Assembly (NCBI RefSeq): GCF_025961475.1
Contig: NZ_JAOQNS010000002.1
Span: 310,001-374,000, forward strand
Direction: 5' to 3'
Origin: Rhodobium gokarnense
Lineage (GTDB): Bacteria; Pseudomonadota; Alphaproteobacteria; Rhizobiales; Rhodobiaceae
Length of the DNA stretch: 64,000 bases
Shown in pieces: positions 1 to 7,476 of the stretch (the stretch's first letter is position 1; each line of letters starts with the position of its first letter). The notes beneath the pieces were generated by a model. It was not told the origin of the DNA. It did no database searches and was given only the letters and a program-made list of their open reading frames with translations. The position numbers were made by a program, and so were the translations under genes.

Positions 1-1
1 G

Positions 2-874
2 CGCGCCGACTGGCGCGACACCGTCAAGGTGCTGCGCATCGGCGTCGTCGTCGGTGCCAATCCGATCGAGCGCCTCAAGCAACTGGAGCCGTTCCGCCGC
101 CGCATCAGCGTCGAGGCCGGCCTGCCGGTCGAGTTCGTTCCCGCCATCGGCTATGCGAGCCTCATCGACGCCCACGCCACCGGCCGCATCGACTACGCAA
201 TCTACAGTGCCGCCGCCTATGGCGCCGCATCGGCGCTATGCGGATGTATCGAGCCGATAGCCGCGCCCGCATCCGCCGATGGCAGCCTTTCCTATCGCGC
301 TGTGATCGTGGTGCGCGCCGACGCGGCGACCGAGACCATCGACGACCTGAAAGGAAAGTCGCTGATCCTCGGCCGGTCCGGCGCGACGGCCGGCGATCTG
401 GTGCCGATGGCCGAAATCGCCGCTGCCGGTATCGAACCGGCGGCGTTCTTTTCCCGCATCCGCCATGCCGACGGGCCGAAGGCCGCGATCCGCACGGTGC
501 TGGCCGGGCTCGGCGATGCCGCCGTCGCCTGGGAGCCGGAAGGCGGAACCCGCGGGCCGCTTGCCGATCTCACGGCGTCCGGCGAAATCGCCGGGCGGGA
601 TCTGCGCGTCGTCTGGCGCTCGCGCCCGATCGCCCACGGGCCGCACGCGGTCTCCCGGCGCCTGCCGCAGCCCCTGAAGGACCGGCTGCGCTCCGCGCTC
701 CTCCGGCTGAAGTCCCTCGACCGCACCGCCTATGACGCGGTCGAGCGCCATTTCGGCGGCGGATTTTCAGGGGTTGCCGAGGATGCCTATCTGCCGATGG
801 TGGAGGTGTTCGCCCCCGCCGCGAAGGTGCCGGCAGCGGCGCCGCCGGCGGGTGCCGGCCCGGACAATGGATGA
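2..874 (+). CDS. PhnD/SsuA-type periplasmic binding protein (5' partial)
   Basis: Reads in frame from the first bases (RADWRDTVKV before the first possible GTG at 29), so the true start and any signal peptide lie upstream of the window. The visible protein has the fold pattern of phosphate/phosphonate-type binding proteins: a beta strand LRIGVVVG, PIERLKQLEPFRR, the first-lobe segment ARIDYAIYS-like (GRIDYAIYSAAAYG), and the hinge region SLSYRAVIVVRAD followed by LKGKSLILG. Such proteins deliver phosphonate-like ligands to ABC transporters or act as sensors. The C-terminus is Pro/Ala-rich and probably disordered. No transporter genes follow, because the next genes are convergent pilus genes, so the ligand is unknown. 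The family assignment is fairly safe; the function is not. Confidence 0.75.
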   Translation, partial: RADWRDTVKVLRIGVVVGANPIERLKQLEPFRRRISVEAGLPVEFVPAIGYASLIDAHATGRIDYAIYSAAAYGAASALCGCIEPIAAPASADGSLSYRAVIVVRADAATETIDDLKGKSLILGRSGATAGDLVPMAEIAAAGIEPAAFFSRIRHADGPKAAIRTVLAGLGDAAVAWEPEGGTRGPLADLTASGEIAGRDLRVVWRSRPIAHGPHAVSRRLPQPLKDRLRSALLRLKSLDRTAYDAVERHFGGGFSGVAEDAYLPMVEVFAPAAKVPAAAPPAGAGPDNG

Positions 875-924
875 GGCGGGGCGAGGGGAAAGGTCGACCG
901 TCCGCGAAAAAGGCACCGGTCCGG

Positions 925-1506
925 TCAGTTATACTCGATGGTCGCCGAGTTGCGCGGCCTCAGGAGAGTCGTCTCTTCCATTTCGAAGTTCGGCGAGCCG
1001 AAGAGCTCGTCGGCAAGGGTCGGGAAGATCGCCTCATAGCTGAATTCGACCTTGGCGATGATCAGCCACTGGTCGGAAAGGTCGAGGCTGTCCGGAATGG
1101 CGATCGGCGGCGCGGCGCCTTTGCTCCAGGCGGTATCGTTCTGCGCCTTGCTCCATTTCACCTCGGCGTTGCCGGTGTCTTCGTCCTCGCCGACGGCGGA
1201 GACGATGATCTTCAGACCGCTGGCGTCGTAGGGCGACATCACCATTTCCGTCGCCGAAAACACATTGTCGATCTCGTCGTCGGTCATCTGGGTTTCCTGG
1301 GTGACGAGGTCGGCGAGCGTGCTCGCGGTCTGGGTGATCTTGCGGTTGATGGTGATCGCTTCGGAGAGCTCCACCGTGCCGATGAAGGTGGTGATCAGGA
1401 TCGGCGCCAGCAGCGCGAACTCGACCGCGGCGATGCCGGCCAGATCCCGATGGAAGCGGCGGGCGCTCTCAACAACAGTCTGGACGATGCGGGACGGATA
1501 CGTCAT
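925..1506 (-). CDS. TadE/TadG-like pilus assembly protein
   Basis: 193 aa from ATG 1506. A longer start at 1557 would overlap the upstream gene, whereas 1506 is preceded by a ribosome-binding AGGTG and leaves a 16-bp gap. The N-terminus has the pseudopilin signature DLAGIAAVEFALLAPILI: a short basic leader, Gly, then a hydrophobic helix with Glu at +5-like position, the substrate of the CpaA-type prepilin peptidase. The rest (TASTLADLVTQE, DEIDNVF) matches TadG/TadE-like minor pseudopilins of the tad system, which act at the inner membrane/periplasm in pilus assembly. It is the second gene of a minus-strand pair with the TadE-like gene, divergent from flp. Confidence 0.85.
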   Translation of the reverse strand: MTYPSRIVQTVVESARRFHRDLAGIAAVEFALLAPILITTFIGTVELSEAITINRKITQTASTLADLVTQETQMTDDEIDNVFSATEMVMSPYDASGLKIIVSAVGEDEDTGNAEVKWSKAQNDTAWSKGAAPPIAIPDSLDLSDQWLIIAKVEFSYEAIFPTLADELFGSPNFEMEETTLLRPRNSATIEYN

Positions 1507-1522
1507 CGGCGGCACCTGCGGG

Positions 1523-2122
1523 TCACCAGGGGAACGGTTCGTTGCGGAAGGCGGCAACGGAGGCGAGCAGGCGGCGGCCGTTCGACAGGTCGGAAAAGAT
1601 CAGGCTCGACATCGGGCTGATCATCGGCCACTCATAGTAGGCCCGGACCACGACGATGTCGCGGGCCCCGCCCTGGTCGTACGCCATCTTGCCTTCGTCG
1701 ATTTCCCGCTTGGTCTCGCCTTCTTCGTCGGTGACTTCCTCAACCGGACTGGACGCCTCGTTCGCGGAGGTGAAGTTGTCGAAGGTCCGCACATCGATAT
1801 GCAGGAAATTGTCGCAATCGAACATCGCCGTGAGTTGGCCGCAGACCTCTTCCTTGAATTTGGCCTTGCTGAACGACTGCTGCTGCGCCTGGCCGGTGCG
1901 GATCAGCCGCGCGGTGTCGGAGACGGCATTGTCGAGCAACTGATTGGCGAAGATCGTGAAGGCGACCTCGAAGATCATGAAAAGGAGCGGGAAGAACCAG
2001 ATCGAGACGAGGGCAAACTCGATCGCATAGACACCGTCCTCATTGGCGAGGAACCGGCGCGGAACGACGCGCCGGGCCATGCGGCCAATGATCTTCCCGG
2101 TGGATGTCGCGAAGTCGCGCAT
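1523..2122 (-). CDS. tadE: TadE-like pilus assembly pseudopilin
   Basis: 199 aa. I chose ATG 2122 because GGGGAAGG lies directly before it; an upstream in-frame ATG at 2167 lacks such a site. Residues ~24-50 carry the TadE signature ANEDGVYAIEFALVSIWFF: prepilin-type cleavage after Gly, with Glu in the hydrophobic helix. TadE-type minor pseudopilins are cut by the tad prepilin peptidase and are needed for pilus formation. The C-terminal domain (YYEWPMISP, NGRRLLASVAAFRNEPF) is typical of rhizobial members. It is followed 16 bp later by a second pseudopilin gene, so the two probably form one transcript. The gene letter (E rather than G) is a family-level assignment. Confidence 0.85.
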   Translation of the reverse strand: MRDFATSTGKIIGRMARRVVPRRFLANEDGVYAIEFALVSIWFFPLLFMIFEVAFTIFANQLLDNAVSDTARLIRTGQAQQQSFSKAKFKEEVCGQLTAMFDCDNFLHIDVRTFDNFTSANEASSPVEEVTDEEGETKREIDEGKMAYDQGGARDIVVVRAYYEWPMISPMSSLIFSDLSNGRRLLASVAAFRNEPFPW

Positions 2123-2321
2123 TCCTTCCCCTCTTGGCTCCGTCAACCAAACGATCGACCGGAACAATTTCGCTCCGGATTAATATCAGGGGAACATTGA
2201 TGAAGGGTTTCGATTGTCGGCTGTAGACGCCAAACGCCTTGGATTCGGCGGCATCGTAAACGCCAGGTTACCGGACCGGAGGCGCCGGCAGAAAAGCGGC
2301 GGGCCGCGCCGGCAAAAGAGC

Positions 2322-2813
2322 CTACTTCTTCTTGAAGCCCATGGCGGCCGCCTGTGCGGCTTCGTTGCGCTGGGAGGTCTGCTTGCCGGCGTTTTCGAAA
2401 TAATCGTTCTGGTCGCCGGGCATCGGCGCCGGAACGCACGTCGGGGCACAGCTATAGGAATAGCGGGCTCCCTGGCGCTGCACGGTGACCATGGAGGTGT
2501 CGGTGGGGCGTACGATGATGGTCTCGTCGGCGATCGGCTCGTTGTCGGCGTTCAGCACGATGAGATTGGTGGTGCCGTAGCTCCGCCCGACGATGATCAG
2601 TGTCGTGGCGTCGTGCATCACCGCATCGGCGACAGCGGGATTGCCGACGATGATCGTGTCGGCACCGCCCTCGATATGCATGACCTTGGCGCGATCGACG
2701 GAGGCGAAGATCGGTTGCTTGGCGAGCGCCGGCGCGCTGCTGGCCGTTGCAAGGACAAGAAAGCCAATGGTGATCGCCAATGCGGCAGACGCCGTCTTTG
2801 CGGGCCGGAACAT
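2322..2813 (-). CDS. Pilus assembly protein with secretin N-terminal-type domain
   Basis: 163 aa with a Sec signal peptide (LAITIGFLVLATASSAPALA, cleaved near residue 31). The mature part is a single pilus-assembly/secretin N-terminal domain: DRAKVMHIEGGADTIIVGNP, AVADAVMHDATTLIIVG, GTTNLIVLNADNEPI. The same domain starts the CpaC secretin encoded further right (DVLVSSPEIADAVV). A stand-alone copy beside the tad locus is common in rhizobia. It probably acts in the periplasm with the secretin, but its exact role is not established here. A conserved Cys pair (SYSCAPTCVP) and a Lys-rich tail follow. It is transcribed away from flp. Confidence 0.8.
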   Translation of the reverse strand: MFRPAKTASAALAITIGFLVLATASSAPALAKQPIFASVDRAKVMHIEGGADTIIVGNPAVADAVMHDATTLIIVGRSYGTTNLIVLNADNEPIADETIIVRPTDTSMVTVQRQGARYSYSCAPTCVPAPMPGDQNDYFENAGKQTSQRNEAAQAAAMGFKKK

Positions 2814-3195
2814 GAAACCGCTCCTTAAGAAGGGACGTCCCGATCCTTTCCCGAAATTGGTGAATCTTTCCCTAACTGTACGACCCGTTGGCGGAAAACC
2901 CCGTGAAATGGCCGCGTTGCGGGCCCCGTAGTATCTCAGGTGGGCACTGTATGGTGTTTATCCGCAGTTTTGCGGAAGCCTTCGGGCATGCTTCTTGGCG
3001 CGTGATGTCGAAACGGACCCGGGCGCGGTTGTCTGAGACTTGTTCCCCCGGCTTGCCACCTTTTACTTGGGCGGTGGAAGCCGTTTCGTCTTGCCGTGGC
3101 GAAGCGAAGCCCTGGGGCGGGGAGCGCAGAATATTTCAAATCAAAAAGTTACCCCCAGTAAAATATAAAAAAATACTCAGAAAAATTTCGGTTTC

Positions 3196-3271
3196 GATGT
3201 GTACGATCAAGTTGAAGGATTGTTAACCAAACCAATAATCATGGCGAATAGGGGCGGATGTGTACGATCAA
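3196..3271 (+). repeat. Two direct copies of GATGTGTACGATCAA upstream of flp
   Basis: The exact 15-mer occurs at 3196-3210 and 3257-3271, 61 bp start to start (about six helical turns). Similarity continues slightly beyond (sTTrA). Spacing on one helix face and position in the pilin promoter suggest binding sites for a regulator. No known factor is recognised from the motif. Confidence 0.6.
3212..3226 (+). promoter_or_regulatory. CtrA-like box upstream of flp
   Basis: TTGA-N7-TTAA followed by CC, one mismatch from the CtrA consensus TTAA-N7-TTAA. It lies about 150 bp before flp and directly abuts the first copy of the 15-mer repeat. CtrA control of pilin is established in Caulobacter; here it is inferred from the motif only. 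Confidence 0.45.
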
Positions 3272-3376
3272 CTTAATCATTGGGAAAGATGCCGTTGCTA
3301 GGGTGCACACGGTTTCGATCGGCCGGACAACAATCCGACGAACCGGTGCAAACTTTAGAGAAGTATGGAGCTGAAA

Positions 3377-3556
3377 ATGAAGAACCTGGTCATGCGTTTC
3401 GTCAAGGACGAAGAAGGCGCTACCGCCATCGAATACGGCCTCATCGCCGCCCTGATTTCCGTCGCCATCATCACCATCGTCAGCCAGCTCGGCGACGAGC
3501 TCGTGACGACCTTTACCACCGTCAAGGATCAGCTGGCGGCGAACAACAAGATCTGA
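3377..3556 (+). CDS. flp: Flp/Fap-type pilin
   Basis: 59 aa major pilin subunit. ATG 3377 is chosen over the in-frame ATG at 3365 because GGAG (3367-3370) is positioned to serve it. It has the type IVb Flp signature DEEGATAIEYGLIAALI: cleavage after Gly by the CpaA prepilin peptidase, Glu+5/Tyr+6-type residues, then one hydrophobic helix that packs in the fibre core. The short size is usual for Flp pilins. It is the first gene of the plus-strand tad cluster, separated by ~210 bp from cpaA, which would fit a strong separate pilin transcript. Regulation by CtrA is suggested by the box at 3212. Confidence 0.95.
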   Translation: MKNLVMRFVKDEEGATAIEYGLIAALISVAIITIVSQLGDELVTTFTTVKDQLAANNKI

Positions 3557-3766
3557 TTTCAGATCGACAGCGGGATGGCGGTGCTTTCAACCAGTGCTGC
3601 CCCGTTCCGCGCAAGGTTTCAGGAAAAGCCGGCGCGCCTTGGCGGGTCGGCTCTTCTTGCATGTGGGGCTGGTGCACGGCGCATGACCGGCATTTGAGCG
3701 GCTGCGTTTACCGCATCTTCAGCCGTCACTGCTACCACAGGAGTGCGGTCAGCGATGGGAGGCGGC

Positions 3767-4288
3767 ATGTTTTCCGATATCGGATTCCTCGGCCTGGTGC
3801 TTTTGGTCTTTTTCCCCGCGGCGATGGCCTTTGCCGCCAGTTCGGACCTCTTCACCATGAAGATTTCCAACTGGGTGTCGCTCGCGCTTGCCGGCGGGTT
3901 TTTTGCGCTCGCGCCCTTTGCCGGCTTCGACCTCCAGCTCTTCGGCCAGCACCTCGCCGTCAGTGCCCTGGTGCTGGCGATCGGCTTTGCCTGTTTTTCC
4001 GTCGGCTGGATGGGCGGCGCAGACGCCAAGATCGCTGCCGCCGTTGCCCTCTGGTTCGGCTGGCCCGCGACATTCGAGTTCCTTCTGGTCGCCTCCATCA
4101 TCGGCGGCGGGCTGACGCTTGCGCTCCTCAGTTTCCGCCATGTGCCGCTGCCGGCGGCGGTCTCCGGACAGGACTGGCTGAAGCGTCTGCACAACGCTGG
4201 CAACGGCGCGCCCTTCGGCATCGCGCTGGCGGCCTCGGCACTTCTGATCTACCCCAACACGTTCTGGATGGCGGCGATAGTTCGTTGA
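3767..4288 (+). CDS. cpaA: Prepilin peptidase CpaA (A24 family)
   Basis: 173 aa polytopic inner-membrane aspartyl protease that cuts Flp and TadE/G-like prepilins. The start at 3767 has GGGAGG five bases upstream; ATG 3755 or GTG 3743 in the same frame are alternatives. The two catalytic aspartates of the family are visible in SSDLFTMKISN and GWMGGADAKIAA. The remaining sequence is about six hydrophobic helices (GLVLLVFFPAAMAFAA, LAVSALVLAIGFACF, FEFLLVASIIGGGLTLAL). As in other CpaA/TadV proteins, there is no N-methylation domain. It follows flp in the tad cluster. Confidence 0.92.
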   Translation: MFSDIGFLGLVLLVFFPAAMAFAASSDLFTMKISNWVSLALAGGFFALAPFAGFDLQLFGQHLAVSALVLAIGFACFSVGWMGGADAKIAAAVALWFGWPATFEFLLVASIIGGGLTLALLSFRHVPLPAAVSGQDWLKRLHNAGNGAPFGIALAASALLIYPNTFWMAAIVR

Positions 4289-4344
4289 TTTGTCGGCCGA
4301 AACCGGCCGCTTACCATTTGTGAACCTAAAAACTTCATGCCGCA

Positions 4345-4359
4345 TTAACCGTAATTTGA
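4345..4359 (+). promoter_or_regulatory. CtrA-like box upstream of cpaB
   Basis: TTAA-N7-TTGA, one mismatch from the CtrA consensus, 67 bp before the cpaB start in the 137-bp gap after cpaA. It suggests a second regulated promoter for the assembly genes cpaB to tadC. Confidence 0.4.
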
Positions 4360-4386
4360 CCATTTGCCGACGAAAGTGAGCGGCGT

Positions 4387-4411
4387 GGTGACAAACCGTC
4401 ACCGGGTCACC
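4387..4411 (+). promoter_or_regulatory. Inverted repeat in the cpaB leader
   Basis: GGTGAC-N5-GTCACC followed after two bases by another GTCACC, ending 14 bp before the cpaB ATG. It could be an operator or an RNA hairpin limiting translation. Only the symmetry is seen. Confidence 0.35.
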
Positions 4412-4425
4412 GATCGGATTTGGGC

Positions 4426-5220
4426 ATGAAAGTCACGCGTATCATCGTTCTTGCCGTAGCGTTAGGCGCCGGTCTGATTGCCGCCATGCTGCTGATGAAC
4501 ATGGTCGGCAAAAAGCCGAGTGCGCCGCAGATCGTCCGTGAAGTCGAGCAGGTTCCTTCCGACGACGTTCTCGTCGCCTCCGTCGACATCCCGATCGGCA
4601 AGTCGGTCGGTCCCGACGATTTGCGCTGGCAGAAATGGCCGGCCGAAGGCCTGTCGCCGACCGTGATTACCCGGGCCAAGCGTCCCGACGCCATCACCGA
4701 GCTTTCCGGCGGCATCGCCCGCACGCCGTTTCTCGACGGCGAGCCGATCAAGGAGCAGAAGCTGATCCGCGCCGATGCCGGCTTCATGTCGGCGATCCTG
4801 CCGAAGGGCCGCCGCGCCATCGCCGTGCAGGTTTCCGCGCTCAATACCGCCGGCGGCTTCATCCTTCCCAACGACCGCGTCGATGTGGTGCTGACCCGCC
4901 AGAGGAACACCGGCAACGACGAGCGCGCCGAGTGGTACAGCGAGACCATCCTCACCAATATCCGCATCCTCGCCATCGACCAGAAGATCGAGGACAAGAA
5001 GGGTGAAAAGGTCGTCGTTGCCCGCGAGACCGCGACGCTGGAACTGACGCCGACCCAGGTCGAGGTCGTCGCCCGGGCCCAGCAGGTCGGCACCCTGTCA
5101 CTGGCCCTGAGGTCGATCGTCGATGCCCGTCCGGATGCTGACGATGAGCCGATCAAGAAGCGCCGGTCCGGGGTCAATTACGTCAAGTTCGGCCTGCAGT
5201 CGCAGGCGGTGTCCCAATGA
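4426..5220 (+). CDS. cpaB: Flp pilus assembly protein CpaB (RcpC)
   Basis: 264 aa. An N-terminal membrane anchor (ITRIIVLAVALG-like helix, residues ~5-25) is followed by a periplasmic SAF-type domain (SVDIPIGKSVGPDDLRWQKW) and a RcpC/CpaB domain (RAIAVQVSALNTAGGFILP, NDRVDVVLTR, TATLELTPTQVEVVARAQ, GTLSLALRS). CpaB associates with the secretin and may contact peptidoglycan through its SAF domain. Start ATG 4426; a TTG at 4420 is also in frame. The stop overlaps a possible first start of cpaC. It opens the cpaB-tadC operon behind a CtrA-like box. Confidence 0.93.
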   Translation: MKVTRIIVLAVALGAGLIAAMLLMNMVGKKPSAPQIVREVEQVPSDDVLVASVDIPIGKSVGPDDLRWQKWPAEGLSPTVITRAKRPDAITELSGGIARTPFLDGEPIKEQKLIRADAGFMSAILPKGRRAIAVQVSALNTAGGFILPNDRVDVVLTRQRNTGNDERAEWYSETILTNIRILAIDQKIEDKKGEKVVVARETATLELTPTQVEVVARAQQVGTLSLALRSIVDARPDADDEPIKKRRSGVNYVKFGLQSQAVSQ

Positions 5221-5258
5221 TGAGCGTGGCCATGGGTTTGCTTGCAAGGAGTAGGGCA

Positions 5259-6701
5259 ATGGTTGGATGGGTGAAGCCAGGCGTGCGGCCGGCCCCGTCA
5301 TTTGCCGCCGCGCTGGTGCTGGCCTTCGTCGCTGCCTTCGTGGTGCTCGCCGGTCCCGGCACCGCCCTTGCCGGATCGGACTATCCCAAGGTCATCCGCA
5401 TTTCCAAGGCCGACGCCGGGGTCACAAGGCCGCTCAATGTCGGCCTCAACAAGTCGGTCGTCGTCGAACTCGGCGAGGACGTCCGCGACGTGCTCGTCTC
5501 AAGTCCCGAGATCGCCGACGCCGTCGTCCGCAATTCCCGACGCGTCTACATTCTCGGCGTCGCCTTCGGCCAGGCCAACATCTTCCTGTTTGGCGACGGC
5601 GGCCGCCAGATCGCCGCCTTCGATCTGTCCGTGGAACCCGACACCGGCGACCTTGCCCGCATGATCCGCCGCGTCATTCCCGACAGCGCCATCGAGGTCG
5701 AGGCGGTCAACGGTTCGATCGTTCTGCGCGGCTCGGCCGCGAGCCCCGTCGATGCCAAGCGCGCCTCCGACATTGCCGCTAAGTTCGTCGGCAACGAGGT
5801 GGAAAAGGTGGTCAACATGATCGCCGTCGCCGGCAAGGAGCAGGTCCACCTGAAGGTGACCATCGCCGAGGTTCAGCGCTCCATCATCAAGCAGCTCGGC
5901 GTCGACCTCAGCGTTGCCGGCGAGAACGGCCGCGTCGCCTTCGACCTGCTCACCGAGAACCCGTTCTCCACGAACGGCACGGCCCTGTCGTCCACCGCCG
6001 GCGCCTTTTCCTACGCGGCCGGTGGAACAACTGCCGACGCCACCATCCGCGCGCTGCAGGAGGATGGTGTCATCCGCACGCTGGCCGAACCGACGCTGAC
6101 GGCGATCTCGGGAGAGAAGGCCGACTTCCTGGTCGGCGGCGAGTTCCCGGTCCCGGTCGGCTACAGCGACGGCGAGGTCTCCATCGAGTTCAAGTCCTAC
6201 GGCGTCAGCCTCGACTTCACCCCGGTGGTTCTGACCGAGGGCAATATCAGCCTGCACGTCAAGACCGAGGTCAGCGAGCTCACCAATGAGGGTGCCATCA
6301 CGCTGTCGAACACGGGCCTGACGATCCCGGCGCTCAGGGTGCGCCGCGCCAACACCACGGTGGAAATGCCCTCCGGCAGCGCCCTGGTCCTCGCCGGCCT
6401 GATCAAGGACGACGTCCGCCAGAGCATTGCCGGCGTCCCCGGCCTGATGCAGGTGCCGGTGCTCGGCGCGCTCTTCAAGAGCCGCGATTTCCAGCGCTCC
6501 CAGACCGAACTGGTGGTCTTTGTCACCCCCTATGTGGTCAATCCGGTGTCGCCCAAGAAGATCACGCGCCCGGACAAGAACTTCAATCCGCCGTCCGACG
6601 CCGCCGGCTACTTCCTCAACCGGCTGAACCGCACCTACCGCATCGGCGGTGGCGAGACGGATACCAAATATTACGGCCGCTTCGGCTTTATCTACGAGTG
6701 A
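5259..6701 (+). CDS. cpaC: Outer-membrane secretin CpaC (RcpA)
   Basis: 480 aa from ATG 5259, chosen for the AAGGAG seven bases upstream; ATG 5217, overlapping the cpaB stop, would add 14 residues before the signal peptide. Signal peptide AAALVLAFVAAFVVLAGPG, then a pilus/secretin N-domain (SSPEIADAVVRNSRRVYILG), a BON-like domain (IEVEAVNGSIVLRGSA) and the C-terminal secretin domain (LAEPTLTAISGEKADFLVGG, VLAGLIKDDVRQ, MQVPVLGALFKSRDFQ, LVVFVTPYVV). The protein forms the multimeric outer-membrane pore through which the Flp fibre leaves the cell. Length and domain order are normal for the family. Confidence 0.95.
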   Translation: MVGWVKPGVRPAPSFAAALVLAFVAAFVVLAGPGTALAGSDYPKVIRISKADAGVTRPLNVGLNKSVVVELGEDVRDVLVSSPEIADAVVRNSRRVYILGVAFGQANIFLFGDGGRQIAAFDLSVEPDTGDLARMIRRVIPDSAIEVEAVNGSIVLRGSAASPVDAKRASDIAAKFVGNEVEKVVNMIAVAGKEQVHLKVTIAEVQRSIIKQLGVDLSVAGENGRVAFDLLTENPFSTNGTALSSTAGAFSYAAGGTTADATIRALQEDGVIRTLAEPTLTAISGEKADFLVGGEFPVPVGYSDGEVSIEFKSYGVSLDFTPVVLTEGNISLHVKTEVSELTNEGAITLSNTGLTIPALRVRRANTTVEMPSGSALVLAGLIKDDVRQSIAGVPGLMQVPVLGALFKSRDFQRSQTELVVFVTPYVVNPVSPKKITRPDKNFNPPSDAAGYFLNRLNRTYRIGGGETDTKYYGRFGFIYE

Positions 6702-6735
6702 CGTGCACGAGTAGCGCGTTCGGAGGTCACGGAAG

Positions 6736-7476
6736 ATGACAGGTCAAAGGTCAACAAGGCTGCAGCGTCAGACGGTGTTCCGGCGTCCGGCACGGCGACT
6801 GGCCGCCTTTGCTGCGCTCGCCATGGGCATTGCCGCCCTTGCCGGGTGCAAGAGCCAGACGACCGGGGCCATCGCCACCGACGGTTACCGGACGCGCCAT
6901 CCGATCGTTCTGGCCGAAGCGCCGGAAACCTTCGACATCCCGGTCGGAAGCGCGACCCGGACCCTGGCGCCGTCCCTTGCCCGGAAGGTGCGCGCCTTCG
7001 GCCGCGATGCCCTGAAGCGGGGCGACGGCGGCGTCGAGATTCTCGTTCCCGCCGGTTCCGCCAACGAGACCGCGGCCATTTCGGTCGCCCGCCAGATCCA
7101 CGCCGAACTGACCGCAGCCGGCGTGCCGCGCGGCGTCATTTCTCCGCTTACCTACCGGGTCGACGATCCGCTCGTCGAGGCGCCGATCCGGATCTCGTAC
7201 CTGCGCATGCAGGCGATGACGGATCGTTGCGGCGTCTGGCGCGACGACCTGACCGCCAGGCACCAGAACAATGGCTATGACGAGTTCGGCTGCTCGACCC
7301 AGAGCAATCTTGCGGCGATGGTCGCCGATCCGACAGACCTGATCCAGCCGCGCGCCGCCACCCCGGGCGACCCGGCCCGCCGCGGCGTCGTCTTTGACAA
7401 GTTCCGCAAGGGCGAGAAGACGGCGACCGACTACGGCGACGACAACAGCGGCAACGTCGCCAAGGTCGGAGGCTGA
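6736..7476 (+). CDS. cpaD: Pilus assembly lipoprotein CpaD
   Basis: 246 aa. Preceded by GGAGG. An unusually long basic N-terminus leads into a hydrophobic helix and the lipobox IAALAGC (lipidated Cys ~38). The CpaD domain follows: HPIVLAEAPETFDIPVG, VEILVPAGSANETAA, ISYLRMQAM, CGVWRDDLTAR, FGCSTQSNLAAMVADP, the last being the family hallmark. CpaD helps to localise and stabilise the CpaC secretin in the outer membrane. Its TGA overlaps the cpaE ATG by one base, showing translational coupling. Confidence 0.93.
   Translation: MTGQRSTRLQRQTVFRRPARRLAAFAALAMGIAALAGCKSQTTGAIATDGYRTRHPIVLAEAPETFDIPVGSATRTLAPSLARKVRAFGRDALKRGDGGVEILVPAGSANETAAISVARQIHAELTAAGVPRGVISPLTYRVDDPLVEAPIRISYLRMQAMTDRCGVWRDDLTARHQNNGYDEFGCSTQSNLAAMVADPTDLIQPRAATPGDPARRGVVFDKFRKGEKTATDYGDDNSGNVAKVGG

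Larger units (their letters stand above)
2814..3376 (+). other. Divergent regulatory region upstream of flp
   Basis: About 560 bp without a credible gene between the leftward secretin-N-like gene and rightward flp. The right half is clearly more AT-rich than its surroundings (3130-3300) and carries a CtrA-like box and a duplicated 15-mer, annotated separately. I see no intrinsic terminator or RNA gene. It most likely holds the flp promoter and the promoter of the leftward genes. Confidence 0.5.
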
